This document shows positions 33,581 to 46,898 of a DNA stretch of 64,000 nt, one piece after another. Position 1 is the first letter of the stretch. Each line of letters opens with the position of its first letter. The translations under genes and the position numbers were made by a program. This DNA is from Periplaneta americana (lineage: Eukaryota > Arthropoda > Insecta > Blattodea > Blattidae): assembly GCF_040183065.1 (NCBI RefSeq), contig NC_091120.1, positions 73,448,708-73,512,707 on the forward strand, given 5' to 3'. The notes beneath the pieces were generated by a model. The model saw only the letters and a list, made by a program, of their open reading frames with translations. It did no database searches and was not told the origin of the DNA.

Positions 33581-36500
33581 ATGGCGACTGCGCATAATGT
33601 TCCTGTTTCTGAAATAATTAGAAATAAAAGTAAATTTGAAGAAGATGAACCAAAAAAGAAATCTCGAGAAGACTGGAGGAAAGCCAAAGAACTTGAAGAA
33701 GCGAGGAAGGTACAGTTACATGAATTATATTATATTTGTAACGAAAGGTATTTAGGAAAGAAATTTTGCGACTTCAAGAATATATCACTATACTGTCAAA
33801 AAGGTGGTAGCATACAGAAGAAACATGCAGTTCTCACATTAAGAAAAAAAATAGCTTATTAACATTGATCCTGTTTAAAAATATTTTGTGAAGACAAATT
33901 ACAATAGAGATTTTTTTCGCTGTAAGATGCATATTTGTTTAAAAATATGGACAACAATAACAAATTATTGTTGCTATTATTCTTCAACTTTTGATATCAT
34001 CTGATGAGGTGAGTGCTGTTTTTTGGAACTTAATATTGTATTAACTTTTAATTTAGGCTGGAACTGCTCCTGCTGCAGTGGATGAGGAAGGAAAAGACAT
34101 AAATCCTCATATTCCCCAATACATATCTTCAGCTCCGTGGTATTTTGGAGCTAAAGGACCAACACTAAAACATCAAAGACCACAGCCAGAAAAAGAGAAG
34201 CAATTCTCTAAACTTGACGAATGGTACAAGAGGGGAGTGGACACTGTGAGTAATTTTCAATGTATTGTAATTAGTGCTGATATATTGTGTAATAATTGTT
34301 ATACTTACTATAATATGTAACAATTGGTAATGATCTGCACAAGGTAACGAATCTGCATAATATTGGAACTTAAAAAAAAAAAAAAAGTTAAACTTTGGTT
34401 ACAGTAACAAAATATTCATCAGAATTAGCTTTCATATTAAACATTCTTATCAAATCATCTGTTTTTGCAAAAGAAGTGAGATGAGAATATATAGAAAGGC
34501 TGCAAAAGAACAAAAGTCATATCTTTAATAAAATGAATCCTTTTGTTGAGTGCTTATGTGCAGTGAAAGGAAGTACATTATTTTCTTTCTTTAGTCCTCT
34601 TTAGCTGTGAAGTACAGAAAAGGAGCGTGTGAGAACTGTGGTGCTATGACACACAAAAAGAAAGATTGCATGGAGAGGCCGCGTAAAGTGGGAGCTAAGT
34701 TTACTGGTAAGTGAAAGTGTATTAATATTGTTTGTGTTGCGCTGTGTTGCTTCTCTAACACCAGATTTGTTATGCACAACAACTTAAATCGGATGACTTA
34801 CAGAACGGAGGGCTACTGCATTCGACTCCCACCGAAGACCATACTTATACTTATCAGGATTTCTGACTTGGGTACTCTAGACACAGGAATAAAGTTATCT
34901 GTATACAGTGTGTACTCGAGACGTCATGAGGGAGGAGGAAGTATATGTACAGTCGGTCTAGTTGGAGTCCAGTATGTGATATTGCTGACTGGCATGCTTT
35001 CTATCACAATACAGAGATAGTTAAACTGGTTTATTTTACTAAGACGAGCAATTAGCTGTATTCCTTAAGCAAAGTAACTAAACACACTCATTTTACCGTT
35101 CTTTAAATACTTTTCGCATATATTAATCTGTTGACTGGAATTTCTATTTGTAGAGCGAACTTGCCGAAAACATGGATTGCATAGCATTCTACGCTCATCC
35201 ATTGTTGCATCCATTAGCATGACCTACAATTTAATGCAACCCATTGTATTTTCACTGATTGTTCTCAATGTAACAACTTGTTCATAATTTTTTAGAGGTT
35301 TATGAAAGATCTGATGATGGTTTAATTAAACCGAAAACGTTTATCGATATGCTAAAATAAAAACATAGTGATTTTGTAATACAATTACATAAGTTTTGAT
35401 GGCCTACTAGTAATAAACTGTGATTAGTCATACAACTTATCGGACCCAACATTGTTATAAAAAGAAATTAAAATGTTTGCAGTTAATTTCGGAAGTACAA
35501 GACTTGTTAACTGCTTTCTTAGTTGGCAGTAAGAAAGATTATAGTGCCAGGCCATTGATATGTAGAGATATATACTCAAAATAATAGCAATATAAATATA
35601 TATCATAGACATTGACACATAAGTACTGAGTAGACATATATGGAACATAGCACACAATGTTTTTCTTGTTGTTATAGGAGCAAAAATTGCCCCAGATGAG
35701 TTTATCCAGCCTGAGCTGGCAATGGATTATGATGGAAAGCGAGATAGATGGAGTGGCTATGATCCATCAGAACATAAAGCTATTATTGAAGAATATCAGA
35801 AGATTGAAGAAGCAAAGAGGCATCTGAGAGCAGAAAAGTTGAATTCTAACGTAGATGGAGATGTTGAGGTATGTGAAATATTATATTATGAATACTATAT
35901 CTATAAAACTTCATTCAGTTTTTAGAATATTATAATTCTTCATAAAATGTAATTTTATCATTATTTTTGGTGTGGTGAGTGCTTAGTACAATTATAAAAA
36001 TAATATATAATTTCTGTAGTTAAATTTTAGGCACAAAAAATATGAATACAGTAAAACCTTGCAAATCTAACTTTCAGGTAAAGCTCCCTGTGAAGCAGAC
36101 TTGAATAAGAGAAAAATTGTTCCAATGCTGTAACCATCTGAGCTACCCAGGAACTTCACCTGACACCGTCTCAATTGATTTCTGCGTTTTGTCAGCCCAC
36201 TCGAGTTATGTGGTTACAAAGGGAAAAATTGAGATGGTGTCAGGTGAAGTTCCTGAGTAGCTCAGTTGGTTAGAGTGTTGATGCATTCAGCCAAAGGTCC
36301 CGGGATCAATGCCCGGTTCCGGAACAATTTTTCCCTTGAAATTATTCACAGTAAAATCTTATTTTAATGTTCCTGTAAATGTGGTAAATGTGCATTTTTA
36401 TTTATTTTTTGTAGTTGGCTTTTTGTTAATATATATTTTTTCTCCATCATGGTTTTTGTCTTACTTCAAAGCTTTCTTGTTAAACATTATAATCATTTTT

Positions 36501-39500
36501 CCTGTGGTGTTATTCAAATCTATGTACGTAATATTGCAATAAACTTATAAAAATAATGGCACTAGGAAACCGTTATGACATTGAAGTTCATTTGAAACAA
36601 TAAGGATGTTGACAAGATACATTTTTCAAAGTAGAAAATGTTTATTTTCTAAAATAAATGTTAATATTTTAATTAGTTTTTTGAGAATTAAACCATGATT
36701 GATATGTCTCATAAATAGGGGGCGGATGTTGATGACCTAAAAACCTACTTAAAATGATCAATAAAATGTCCTTAAAATGGAAAAATGACTAAAATTAAAA
36801 GAAAATAACATTTACATATTATTCACCGTACTCGCATCACAACTTCTTAAAAATTATTCACCTTGTTTCAATGACTGCCCTGCAAATGTCGGAGAGAGGA
36901 GGCAACTTCCTGGAATTTGACTAATATAAAGGAAAAGAGCATGCAACAAAATGAAAGTTTTAAGGAAAAACTATAGGTTTTAATGAGGGTTTACAATGTG
37001 TTTCAATCAGGGGTGGTCTGTATCAGTGCTTTCATCCTCCGCCTCCTCCTCCTCCTCCTCCTCCTCCTCCTCCTCCTCCTCCTTCCACTCTTCACTTTTG
37101 TTACCAGACCTTCCAGATGGGAAGTGTAAATGACAAAAAAAATTGTGGGTGCAACGTGCATTTTTGCAATCTTTGTGTTAAAAGTACTGTCTACTGTAGT
37201 ACATCCCTTCCTAACCATATTGGGGACACAATGTCCTATTGTCCAGGAAACGGTGAAAGTTTCCCCCCTTCCAAACATAAATTTTAAAGACACCCTCCTA
37301 CAAACAAAAGAATAATGGCAGTTTGTTCCAAACCGTAAAACTTGAACTTAACTGTTATTCACTTATTTAGTAGGTAATTACTAGCAGGGCCTACTATTGA
37401 TCTGTTTTTTAGAAAAAGATTTAACAGGTCTAGAAGTAAAGAAGGAAGTAAAGTTTATTCAGAATGATCTAAAAGTTCTTCAAAATATTCAAAATGACCA
37501 AAGATGCCAGAAAAATGTAAAAATGACCTCTTAGTTCAAAAACGTCAAAAAATGCAATATAAGAAATTGATTTTTTACGTTGATATTAACATAGAAAGGA
37601 TTTTTATATTAATAGGCATTGTCCTAATGTGAAAAATAAAATGATGACTTTTCATCAACATCCGACCCCTACTCATAAATATTTAAAAGAAGCTAACATT
37701 GTTGAGGTATTTACATTTGTTTCAATTACTGTAACCGAATAATTTAAAATTAAATTATTTAATCTGAAGTACATATTTTATTATCAGGTAATTTAATTTG
37801 CTTAACTTTATTTTGATAATGTTACAGCCAGAAGAGGTAGATAAAGAAGATGAAGACAAATATGTAGATGAAGTGGATATGCCTGGTACTAAAGTGGACA
37901 GTAAACAGAGAATCACAGTTAGAAATTTGAGGATACGTGAAGATACAGCCAAATATTTACGCAATTTGGACCCCAATTCGGCTTACTACGATCCAAAGAC
38001 ACGTTCAATGAGGGATAACCCACATGCTAACTCTTCACTTGGAGACCAAGAGTAAGTAATAGCAAATACCTTACTATAATAATATCGGACAGCTGTATAC
38101 TAGCAGCATTGACGTAATTCAATCCCACTCTGCTAGATGTCAGGTCCGCAATATTTCGCACTCAAATATAATAAATAATAGCGTAAACTTGTATAATACT
38201 GAGCGATTCCCCTTAACGGATGAATGGACAAATCTGCAGTATGCAGAATATAGATACGAGTAAATTTAATGTTCATGAACCTAAATGAAAACTTTGAGAA
38301 CAAGGTCACAAATAAAAAAAAATAAATAAATATAGGAACTTTGTCGAATGTGAATATTACCTCTTTAATCATTACTCTTGTACGTACTGTACGCTAAGAA
38401 CAAGATGTGCAGCCACGAATGTATTTTTTTTATAGGGAAGGGACTATCGAGCTTGAATTCCTCTTATTTTTTTTCTCTAGTTGGAGAAAGATCAAATGCA
38501 ATGTTTGATAAGATGATATAATATGATTGCAGTAGTATTACGATTATTTCTGTGTTTTGTAGGTAGTATTTATTTATATTTTGGAGCAATTTGTAATGCT
38601 GTAATTTTGTAGCAATTATAAACAGCACATAATATACACCCTGACATTTTAACACAGCACTAATAAATTAATAAAACTGATAACTAGCCCAGCAACAATA
38701 TACATTGCAGTTGATTACAACTTGTTTCGCGAGTATCACCACACCGGCCGCCTAGGTAACAGCAATTTAATTAGTTAAATTTTTAAGGTTTAAAGCATAT
38801 ATTCAGAATTTTTTTGTTTTATTAATATTGCTATGTTTACATTAGTAAAGATAAATTCATTTACTTTATGTATATGTACGATAAGCTATAAAACTATGTT
38901 TATAACGAAAATATATATTTTTCAAAACAAAAGAAATGTTCATAGTCCTTTCAAGCATTCATGTCACCAGTCCAACCAATGTTACCATGTCTTATACTGT
39001 ATAATACCCCATTTTGGTATTATACTAAACATTACGGCTGTGGTATTAAATGACACCACAACTCTAACAATGACCATTTTTAGTTTACAAGTAGAGTTTT
39101 GCACTGTTTAGAAATGAAGTTTTAATATTTTTAGAAAATAGTTTAAGGTTACTGAAGTTCAGAATTCATTCTTCTCCTTCTTATGAATCTCAAAACACTG
39201 ATCTAAATCTAAACTTTTTATTCATTCTAGTGTTGATTATGCAGGAGAGAACTTCGTACGATTTTCTGGAGATACACAAACACACTCTGTTGCACAGCTG
39301 TTTGCATGGGAAGCCTATGAGAAAGGTGTTGATGTACATCTACTGGCAGAACCAACTAAATTAGAGATGCTTCAGAAAGAGTATGACAAGAAGAAGGACC
39401 AGTTCAAAAGCCAAGTTCAGGAGAGTATTCTTCAGCAATATGGTGGTGAGGAGCATCTCCAAGCTCCTCCGAAATCCCTTCTGCTTGCACAAACTGAAGA

Positions 39501-42500
39501 CTATGTTGAATATTCTCGTTATGGCAAGGTTATTAAGGTGAGATAAGTTTTTAATTTTGTAACTGTTCTAACAAATTTCTCAAGAAATCTCGTAATTTTA
39601 CGAATTATTTACAGGTACCTAAAAGCTAGTTAATTGAGATAAATTAGAATGTATGCTGTCGTAAAATCTTAATAAATTCATTTGAAACCCATTTTATGTA
39701 TTTGCCAGAAATAGTAACAGTATTGCAATAAATTTGGTTGTTCTGTAACTTGAAAATTATAAATGACCAATCAGAGAGAAAAATTTAGGTGCTCTTTAAA
39801 CATATTACATATATATGAAATTAAAATTACAGTGGTTTAAGGTAAGAAACATTGATGAAAAGTTTAGCTTAGGTAGGTGACACACATTATCTTGCAAAAC
39901 GTCCAATCTTCCTGTTTTTTGAAGTTTGAGATGCTGGGCACAAAATTACCAACATTAATACAGATCTGTTTGTAGATTTACCAAAAAAAAAAAAATCTAG
40001 TCTCGATAGATAAGACCAAACATGATTGCAGCTCACCATGGTGCTTTATGGCAGATAGTGAAGTGCACGCACATGCATTAAGAATCCTGTGTTATAAGAA
40101 AGAGACTTTCATCAAATGCAATGTGATCTTAGATCAAAAAGGCTACTTCAGATAATACTACCATGCTGAGAGCTTCTACGATTAATAACAAACTCTCAAC
40201 CTTAAAGGATGTATGAACATTCGAAGTTAGTGTGTACCACTTTTGTGTTTACTAAAAGTGTGAGAGAGAATTATTTGGTAATTTTAAAAACTTTGTTTTG
40301 CAGTTCCAATTTTTATGAAGTTGACTGATACTGGTATGTTCTTTACAGGGTCAAGAGAAACAAATAATTCGTTCCAAATATGAGGAGGATGTATATCCCA
40401 ATAACCACACAGCTGTGTGGGGATCCTATTGGCACAATGGACGGTGGGGATTCAAATGTTGTCACTCATTTATTAAGGTACGAACCTTCTCTTGATCATG
40501 TTTGTCTAATGTGTCTCTTGTGTTTTCGTAAATTCGACATGGACAAACTTTCGTAAGTTCTATTTGATGCATTACAAGGGGGCATGAGGAAATATACAAT
40601 AAAACTACATTTATGCATTCTTATGGGCTCTGAAGAAGAAAATGCATAAGTGAGAAAGACTTATAGCTGAAATGGCATTTAGTAACATCTCAAATGGCAT
40701 TTGAAACATGGGAGGGACGAGTTAGGTCAATTTAATGAAAATGTTGCATACGGAGGTAGGTTTTAGTATTAAGATTTGGAGAGAAATTTATCCAGACACA
40801 GTAAGCTAATAAGAGGGTAAGGCAAGGATGTAATCTGAGCCCATATTTATCCAGTATAATATATTTTCTCTACCCCACATATTTCTCTCCTGAAATAGCC
40901 TATCGTAATAAAAAATATGGGTGCATGGCTTATTCGAAGTGAAGTTGTCAACATTGTCTGCTTTTTCCTCCTGAGCAACTTCTGCATTTAGGTTAGCAAT
41001 ACATATGTCAGAATCAAGCTCAACTGACATAGGTATAGTTTATGCATCTTATATTCTCATACCACTAAAGGTATGAGATTGCAATCCTTTATTTGCAATA
41101 AAAAACTTAAAACTATCAAAGAAGCAGAGGAACAAGGAAATCATGTGTTACAGCCCATTAATTTTATGTAAGTGAAAGCTGTGTCAGAGACTGAAGGAAA
41201 AAGAGGGAACTGTTATCGAACAATGGAAATCATGTAGTATCATACAAAATAAAGGTAGTTAATTTACTGATGCATGCTATTAATATCGCAGGATATCATG
41301 TAAACAGTCAATTAAGCAAGACAACTGACATGCGTGCAGTTGGGTTTGACATGCGTGTTGTTGTAGGATGAAATTTATTGTTAAACTGTATTTGTGTTTA
41401 ATTGTTTGTAATTTGTTGTGAATATGTTTGCAGAAAGTTTTATTTTTGCAATTTGTTCATTCAGTGTTCTGCCCAAGAGTGGGTCTTGCATTACAAACTG
41501 GGCTACAAACCCAATCTTGCCTATTTTCTGCCTTCCTCTTTGTCTCCTCATATGGTTCATATATCTTAATGTCGTCTATCATCTGATATCTTCTTCTGTC
41601 CCGAACTCTTCTCCCATTTACCATTCCTTCAAGTGTATCCTTCAGTAGGCAGTTTCTTCTCAGCCAGTGACCTAACCAATTCAGTTTCCTCTTCCTGATC
41701 AGTTTCAGCATCATTCTTTCTTCACCCATTCTTTCAAACACAGCTTCATTTCTTATTCTGTCTGTCCACTTCACACATTCCATTCTTCTCCATATCCACA
41801 TTTCAAATGCACTTAAAAACAAATTTCAAGTTCCCATATGAATCAATAAAGCGAGTTATAAAAAGAATAGGTTACAGCAAACAGGCAAAACATCAAAATT
41901 CAAAATGGAAAGAATCATTCAAAGATCCAAAACTAATTCCTGATCTACCTCGAAAATCTGCCGTGGCCATGTTTAGATTGATTACTGGTCATGATTGCCT
42001 CAGTAAACACCTCCATCGTATTGGAGTACTGAATTCACCTAAATGCTTACTGTGCACCAGAGAAGAGGACATGGAGATGGAGCACCTGGCTAATTGTGAA
42101 ACTCTTAGGACATTTGTGGACCTTCCATCAAAATATTGGGAAGCAAGAAGGATGATGACTTCATTGTTAAATCCAGAGCATTAGATACACACACACACAC
42201 ACATTTCAAATGCTTCTATTCGCTTCTCTTCACTTCGTCGTAAAGTCCATGTTTCTGCCCCATACAATGCCACATTCCACACAAAGCACTTCACTAGTCT
42301 CTTCCTTGGTTCTTTTTCCAGAGGTCCGCAGAAGATGCTCCTTTTTCTATTGAAAGCTTCCTTGGCCATTGCTATCCTCCTTTTGACTTCTGATAGCAGC
42401 TCATGTTACTGCTTATTCTAGCCTAAACCCCATGACCTGATTTCAAAGAAAATTGATTTGAAATGTATAAATGGCATTTTGTATGAAGGAAAGAATTTAT

Positions 42501-45500
42501 GAATACGAAATAAATTAACATGGAAAATATAGGAATTTTTGCAGGGTCCTCAGGAAAAAAATGAATGTGTGACACACACACAAGTTTTACTGTAATTATG
42601 AGTAAATACCATGTGTACAAATCAATTTCATTGGTAATTAGTTGTTGTGTATCTCAATTTTTGATGCCCGTGCATCTTACTTTAACCGGTTCAAACCTAC
42701 CCATGCAAACGACAGTTGCTGTTTTCTCTCTCTCAGAAAGCAGGTTGGCTCGCTTTTCTCCCTCAAGGATTAGATGGCAAAGAGATAGCTCTAACGCGTC
42801 CTCCGTCACTAGCAGCAGTCATCCAACCGGCCTATGCTATGGTTGTCTTTGTTCGGATGTGTCCATACACGGCCACCACTCGGGAACAGGGAGCCCATTT
42901 GCGCCCCTGTGCTCTTCCTACATCGCTGAATCTCTCTCACCTTTTTCGTACTCCATAGTTATTCCTTTCCTCCTCTGTCACTACAGACATCCACTTTCTT
43001 ATTTTCCCTGCCCTTAACAGTTCATGCCTCAGCTTGTGAAACCAAGTCCTCTCCTCAACACACCCTCTAGAGTCAGTAAGTCGCGAGTTCGTTCTGTTTG
43101 ATCCGTCGATGATAGAGGTCACCCTTCCCCGCTCTTGAAGTCGGTAAGTTGCACAGTACGCTGTGTTGATCCTCCGATGCTAGGAGCTTGTTCTCGAAGT
43201 CGGTAAGTCGCACAATACGCTGTGTTGATCCTTCGAACTAGGGAACTAACCTTCTACCTGATTCCATCTCATCATCCTGACCCCCCCCCCTCAACACACA
43301 TGAGAGCAAGCCGATTTTTCCTAGGCACTCCCGTTACCCTTTCCTCCCTCTCACTCAAATCGAACTTTACTATCACCCATCATAACTCTCCCCTCATCGA
43401 AGCCTCAGGACGAATTTCTATCACGACTCCCCATTACTCCTACCACAGAACTAGGAGGGAACCACAGTTATACTTTTCTTATTATTTCTGTAATAAACAA
43501 ATGTTACTTTAAAACAGTCTTCCCATAGTTTCGTATCATCACCCCACCCACCATCTACAGCCACCTTGTCACGTCACTCCCATTTTCCCTCCCCCACCTC
43601 GACTACACGTCAGAGAGGAATGACCACAGAGACCTGCGTACGACAATAGTTGTATCATCATATTGATAGCCGTGCAAATCTTGGATTTAAAATATCTGCA
43701 TAATAAAATTTAAAAAAAATTTAATGATCTGCAACAAGATATGGTAGCTATCGATACGATAAGAATTTATTGAAAAATAAATAATATACAGTGATATAAT
43801 TATATATTATAAAGTCTGTACATCTTTCCATAGAAGAAGACTAAAAATAGCAAGATAAATAAAAATGAAACCATGAAAAGAATTCATTCTAATATAAAAA
43901 AAATCGAACCCAGAGTCACTCTTCAAATGCAGCCTGAAATTGAAATTTTGTCTGGAATTTAGGTTAAGTTTAGATTTAAGACCTCTCATGATGCCCCATA
44001 ATCATATGTGGTCATCCTATCATACCAGCAGGGTAATGTAACACTGCCTTTCAGGTGCCCCAAACTCAAAAATGAGTTACATATAAAACATTGCCAGGAG
44101 AGAAAACCTGAAAATGTCGAAAAAGAACCTAGTGGCATTAAGAAGCGGGAATACAAATTGCTTGTGACATTAATTTGAATATGTTTAATATTATACATAT
44201 AAAAAACTTGTCATCATTTGCTTTAATAGATCTTTTACTGTAAAGAATTACCCAGAGTTTGTGATGTGCTGTGGTAGTAATGAAGGAGTAATGGAATGGG
44301 AATGAGGGAGGAATAGTGTTAAGATAAAAATCAGTCCACAGCTGTTTTTTTCACCATAAATCTCACCAGATCTATTGAGATTTGTTTATTTTTTAAACTT
44401 CATTTTCAGGTACTGATATGTATTGTATTTACTTTTCTGCATTTATTAAGGAAATTATAACTGTACATGAAGCAGTGTTGTTTATTGTACTTTGCATGTA
44501 AAATGTCTGTACTTATTTTTGAGTTGCTTGAGTTTGTATTTATAGATAGAACAAAAAAAAAAAAGGATGTAATTTTTAAACATAATTGCAACCTTATTTA
44601 TTTTTAAAATACGTTGTCTTGCAAATGTTATATATTTGTATTTACTTTTCTGTTCAGAATACTTATTGCACTGGTGAAGCAGGGAAAAATGCATCATCAG
44701 ATGCTCCTGGACCTCATACAGGAACTTCTTATGAAGTTGACCATGAGAAAGAAGAATCCAGTAGTTCGGAGAGTTCATATTCCTCATCAGAGGTAAGGGC
44801 ATACAGCATTCTTTATAATTAATGTCGTTATGAGTTTTTTTTGGGGGGGGGGGGCTTAGAGACCATGTGCTTAGTGTATAAATGATATAAGCAAGTAGTT
44901 AAATGTTACTTTATATATCTCTGTGTTATTGTAAATGGTATTTTACTGTATTACGAATTGTAGAAAATTTCGTATTTTGAATTTGTAATATTACAGAGAG
45001 GAGATTGTAATATGTGCAGGTCTCAAACTAAGTAGAATATGCTTGTATTTTATTTAATTGCGTGTATGTATGTGTACTTATGTTTTATTAATCTTATTAC
45101 TTTGTACAATATTTGCAGGACGAATCTGAAAATGAAAAGCATAAACCATCTACCTCTGAAAGTAACAAAAAACAAAAGAAAAAGAGGAAGAAAGAAAAGA
45201 AAAAGAAACAAAAAGAGAAAAAGAAAAGGAGACTCTCTAAAATTAAGAAAGCGGATGTAGAAGATAAACTAAAAGCTGTAAGTATCTTTTTCATTTAATG
45301 TACTGGTAATTCTTAAATATGAAGTTATATGCAAGTAAATGTGTTAATTTTTATTCACTTGTTAACTTCTTCTTAATGTAGGCATTGGCACAAGAAGAAC
45401 TCCATCAAAAAGAAGCAGAACGTATTCTTTCTATGGATGAAAGGAAAAGGCCATATAACAGTATGTTTGAAGTTAAGAAACCAACAGATGAAGAAATGGA

Positions 45501-45558
45501 AGCATATTACATGAAGAAGAAACGAGAAGAGGATCCTATGGCTCAGTTCATGGGTTAA
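33581..45558 (+). CDS. SLU7: SLU7, pre-mRNA splicing factor (ten coding exons, 583 aa)
   Basis: SLU7 acts in the second catalytic step of splicing, helping 3' splice-site choice in the nuclear spliceosome. Exons, all GT-AG and in phase: 33581-33709, 34057-34245, 34595-34706, 35678-35868, 37828-38051, 39231-39537, 40349-40477, 44658-44792, 45119-45277, 45382-45558. The product is 583 aa; human SLU7 is about 586. Landmarks: [20 protein letters not shown]; a CCHC zinc knuckle [14 protein letters not shown] (C118, C121, H126, C131); [47 protein letters not shown]; a Ser-rich stretch; a Lys/Arg tract in exon 9; and the C-terminal DPMAQFMG. An acceptor at 33548 puts 32 bp of 5' UTR before the ATG, so a non-coding first exon lies upstream. 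A weak ATTAAA at 45707 is a candidate poly(A) signal. Introns hold foldback, MITE and LINE insertions, but the coding frame is intact. Confidence 0.97.
36107..36338. repeat. Palindromic repeat with tRNA-like inverted ends (SLU7 intron 4)
   Basis: The right arm contains a tRNA-like unit: TGAGTAGCTCAGTTGGTTAG (box A), then GGGATCAATGCCCGG (box-B region), then GGAACAATTTTTCCC. The left arm is its inverted partner with the box-B part deleted; ACTTCACCTGACACC and its complement GGTGTCAGGTGAAGT lie at the inner edges. The architecture matches the loci at 48.4 and 52.3 kb, but the sequence family differs. Confidence 0.65.
36717..37671. mobile_element. Non-autonomous DNA element with 9 bp target duplication (SLU7 intron 4)
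   Basis: The ends AGGGGGCGGATGTTGATGA and (right, inward) TAGGGGTCGGATGTTGATGA pair. CTCATAAAT flanks both sides exactly (36708-36716 and 37672-37680). Nine-base duplications are typical of MULE-like elements, so that class is possible. A (CCT)n run lies inside at about 37037-37082. No transposase recognised. Confidence 0.65.
41456..42420 (-). pseudogene. LINE C-terminal and 3' fragment in SLU7 intron 7, interrupted by another LINE
   Basis: The minus strand reads [39 protein letters not shown] and [13 protein letters not shown]. After the interruption come [38 protein letters not shown] and [19 protein letters not shown]. These are conserved tail motifs of an insect LINE family. The 3' end carries ACTCTTGGGCAGAACACTG and then GAATGAA-like sequence. 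The reverse transcriptase is missing. Confidence 0.75.
41811..42199 (+). mobile_element. 5'-truncated LINE tail nested in the minus-strand LINE
   Basis: The frame from 41807 reads [37 protein letters not shown] and [11 protein letters not shown], the region after RNase H with a CCHC-like knuckle in I/Jockey/R1-type LINEs. It stops at 42182 and ends in an (AC)n tail. CACATTTCAAATGC is duplicated on both sides (41797-41810 and 42200-42213), a 14 bp target duplication that splits the host LINE frame. Confidence 0.8.
42661..43682. repeat. GC-rich island of unknown origin with minisatellite (SLU7 intron 7)
   Basis: About 1 kb of C/T-rich sequence in an AT-rich intron. Three diverged copies of a ~62 bp unit (about 43071, 43136 and 43196) share AAGTCGGTAAGT and CGCTGTGTTGATCC. 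AATAAA lies at 43492. Imperfect flanking repeats (TTGATGCCCGTGCATCTT at 42661 and TTGATAGCCGTGCAAATCTT at 43663) could be an old long target duplication. It may be a retroposon or a solo LTR fossil; no protein resemblance. Confidence 0.4.
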
Positions 45559-46199
45559 ATAACTGTCAGTGAGCAAGAAGTGTTTATTTAACACTGGAAC
45601 ACTTAATGTGGTTTACTGTTTCTGCTGAGCACTGTTGAATTCCTTACCTGCTGTGTACAGAATACTTTCTGTACTATACCAATTGGATGGTAATTTACCC
45701 ATATAGATTAAATTTTATATTCATGTATAATTGTATTTTGAGAGCAGCAGGATTGCAACAAAATACTGCAGCTGGATTACTCTTAGTAGGATATCTATGA
45801 GAGGACAATTAAGGTTGTAAATATAGTTTACAGTTAAATGAAATTTTTACATCACCCCTATTACACCACCCCTATGTAATACGTCTTCTTGACTATTTGG
45901 ATGAGAGGGTGGATGTGTTTCGGTAATTATATGCAACTATTTACCAATATATGTGTGTATCTAATGCCTACCCACTTCATTTCCGTGATTCAGGTTAATT
46001 ACCAATATATATTTAGTTCAAACATAGGTTTAGTTGCTCCGCGATTAAAGGGTATTAACAAAAATATGATGATGATCATGATACATTCAAACTTATGTTT
46101 AAAATTAGACCATAAACTGGGGTAACTTTGATACTTCTTTCTCGTTGTTAGGTGATACTGCAAAAATGTGCCAGTTTTTTTAGATTTAAAAACTATATA
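45559..46199. other. SLU7 3' UTR and downstream flank
   Basis: The 3' UTR probably ends soon after the ATTAAA at 45707. At about 45943-45990 TATGTGTGTAT and GCCTACCCACTTC with CGTGATTC match, in reverse complement, the extra segment in the left arm of the elements at 436 and 8574, so this is a dispersed short repeat. Confidence 0.5.
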
Positions 46200-46297
46200 C
46201 AGTGCAACCTCGATGCATCATTCCTGTTATCGTCATTTTCCCACCTTTTTCGTCCGCTTTTTTTTGGTCCCCTTTTCATCCACTTTTTTGGCCCCAG

Positions 46298-46341
<44 letters not shown>

Positions 46342-46898
46342 TTTTCCAGTTTCGTTACTGGAACAGTTGTTGTATCTCATCAATCATTGAGAAATCACGG
46401 TTGTGATGCAATATTTTCTTGCATGGATAGTTTTCTTTTACTTTGAAAGGGTGAACTTTTTACTTTCCATTATTATCTTCGAAGCAAGAAGATTGCGAAT
46501 TTATGTCAAACTTTGTGGAGAAACTCAAAATGTAATATGCCACCATTATAATATATAACGTGATTTGTCATCTTAGTGCAGTGCTCGAACTCTCCATGTG
46601 CATTTGATCTAGTCTGTTAATACGGAAATTAATTACTATGTGCGTGATCTGTGCTATGACGACAGACATTAGATTCTGAAAAGAAATGCAGTTTTATACA
46701 GTAGAATTCCTCGTATCCGGCAACTGTGGGACAAAGCCAGTGCCGGATAATTTTAAAATACATTTATAGGTTATGTTAGGATGCTGTATTGCCTAAACTT
46801 TTTTTTCCATGTTGAAATGTAGTAATTTTCATAGAGATATTTAAAAGTAAAGTTTTGAAATATGTACGTTTATTTTTAGTACCGAATACAGTAATGTA

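Noticed and set aside
37003-37293. Peptide with a long arginine run
   Set aside because: Translation of a (CCT)n microsatellite inside a non-autonomous element.
41807-42184. Candidate host protein with a CCHC-like knuckle
   Set aside because: The sequence is the tail of an RNase H-type LINE with an (AC)n end and a 14 bp target duplication.
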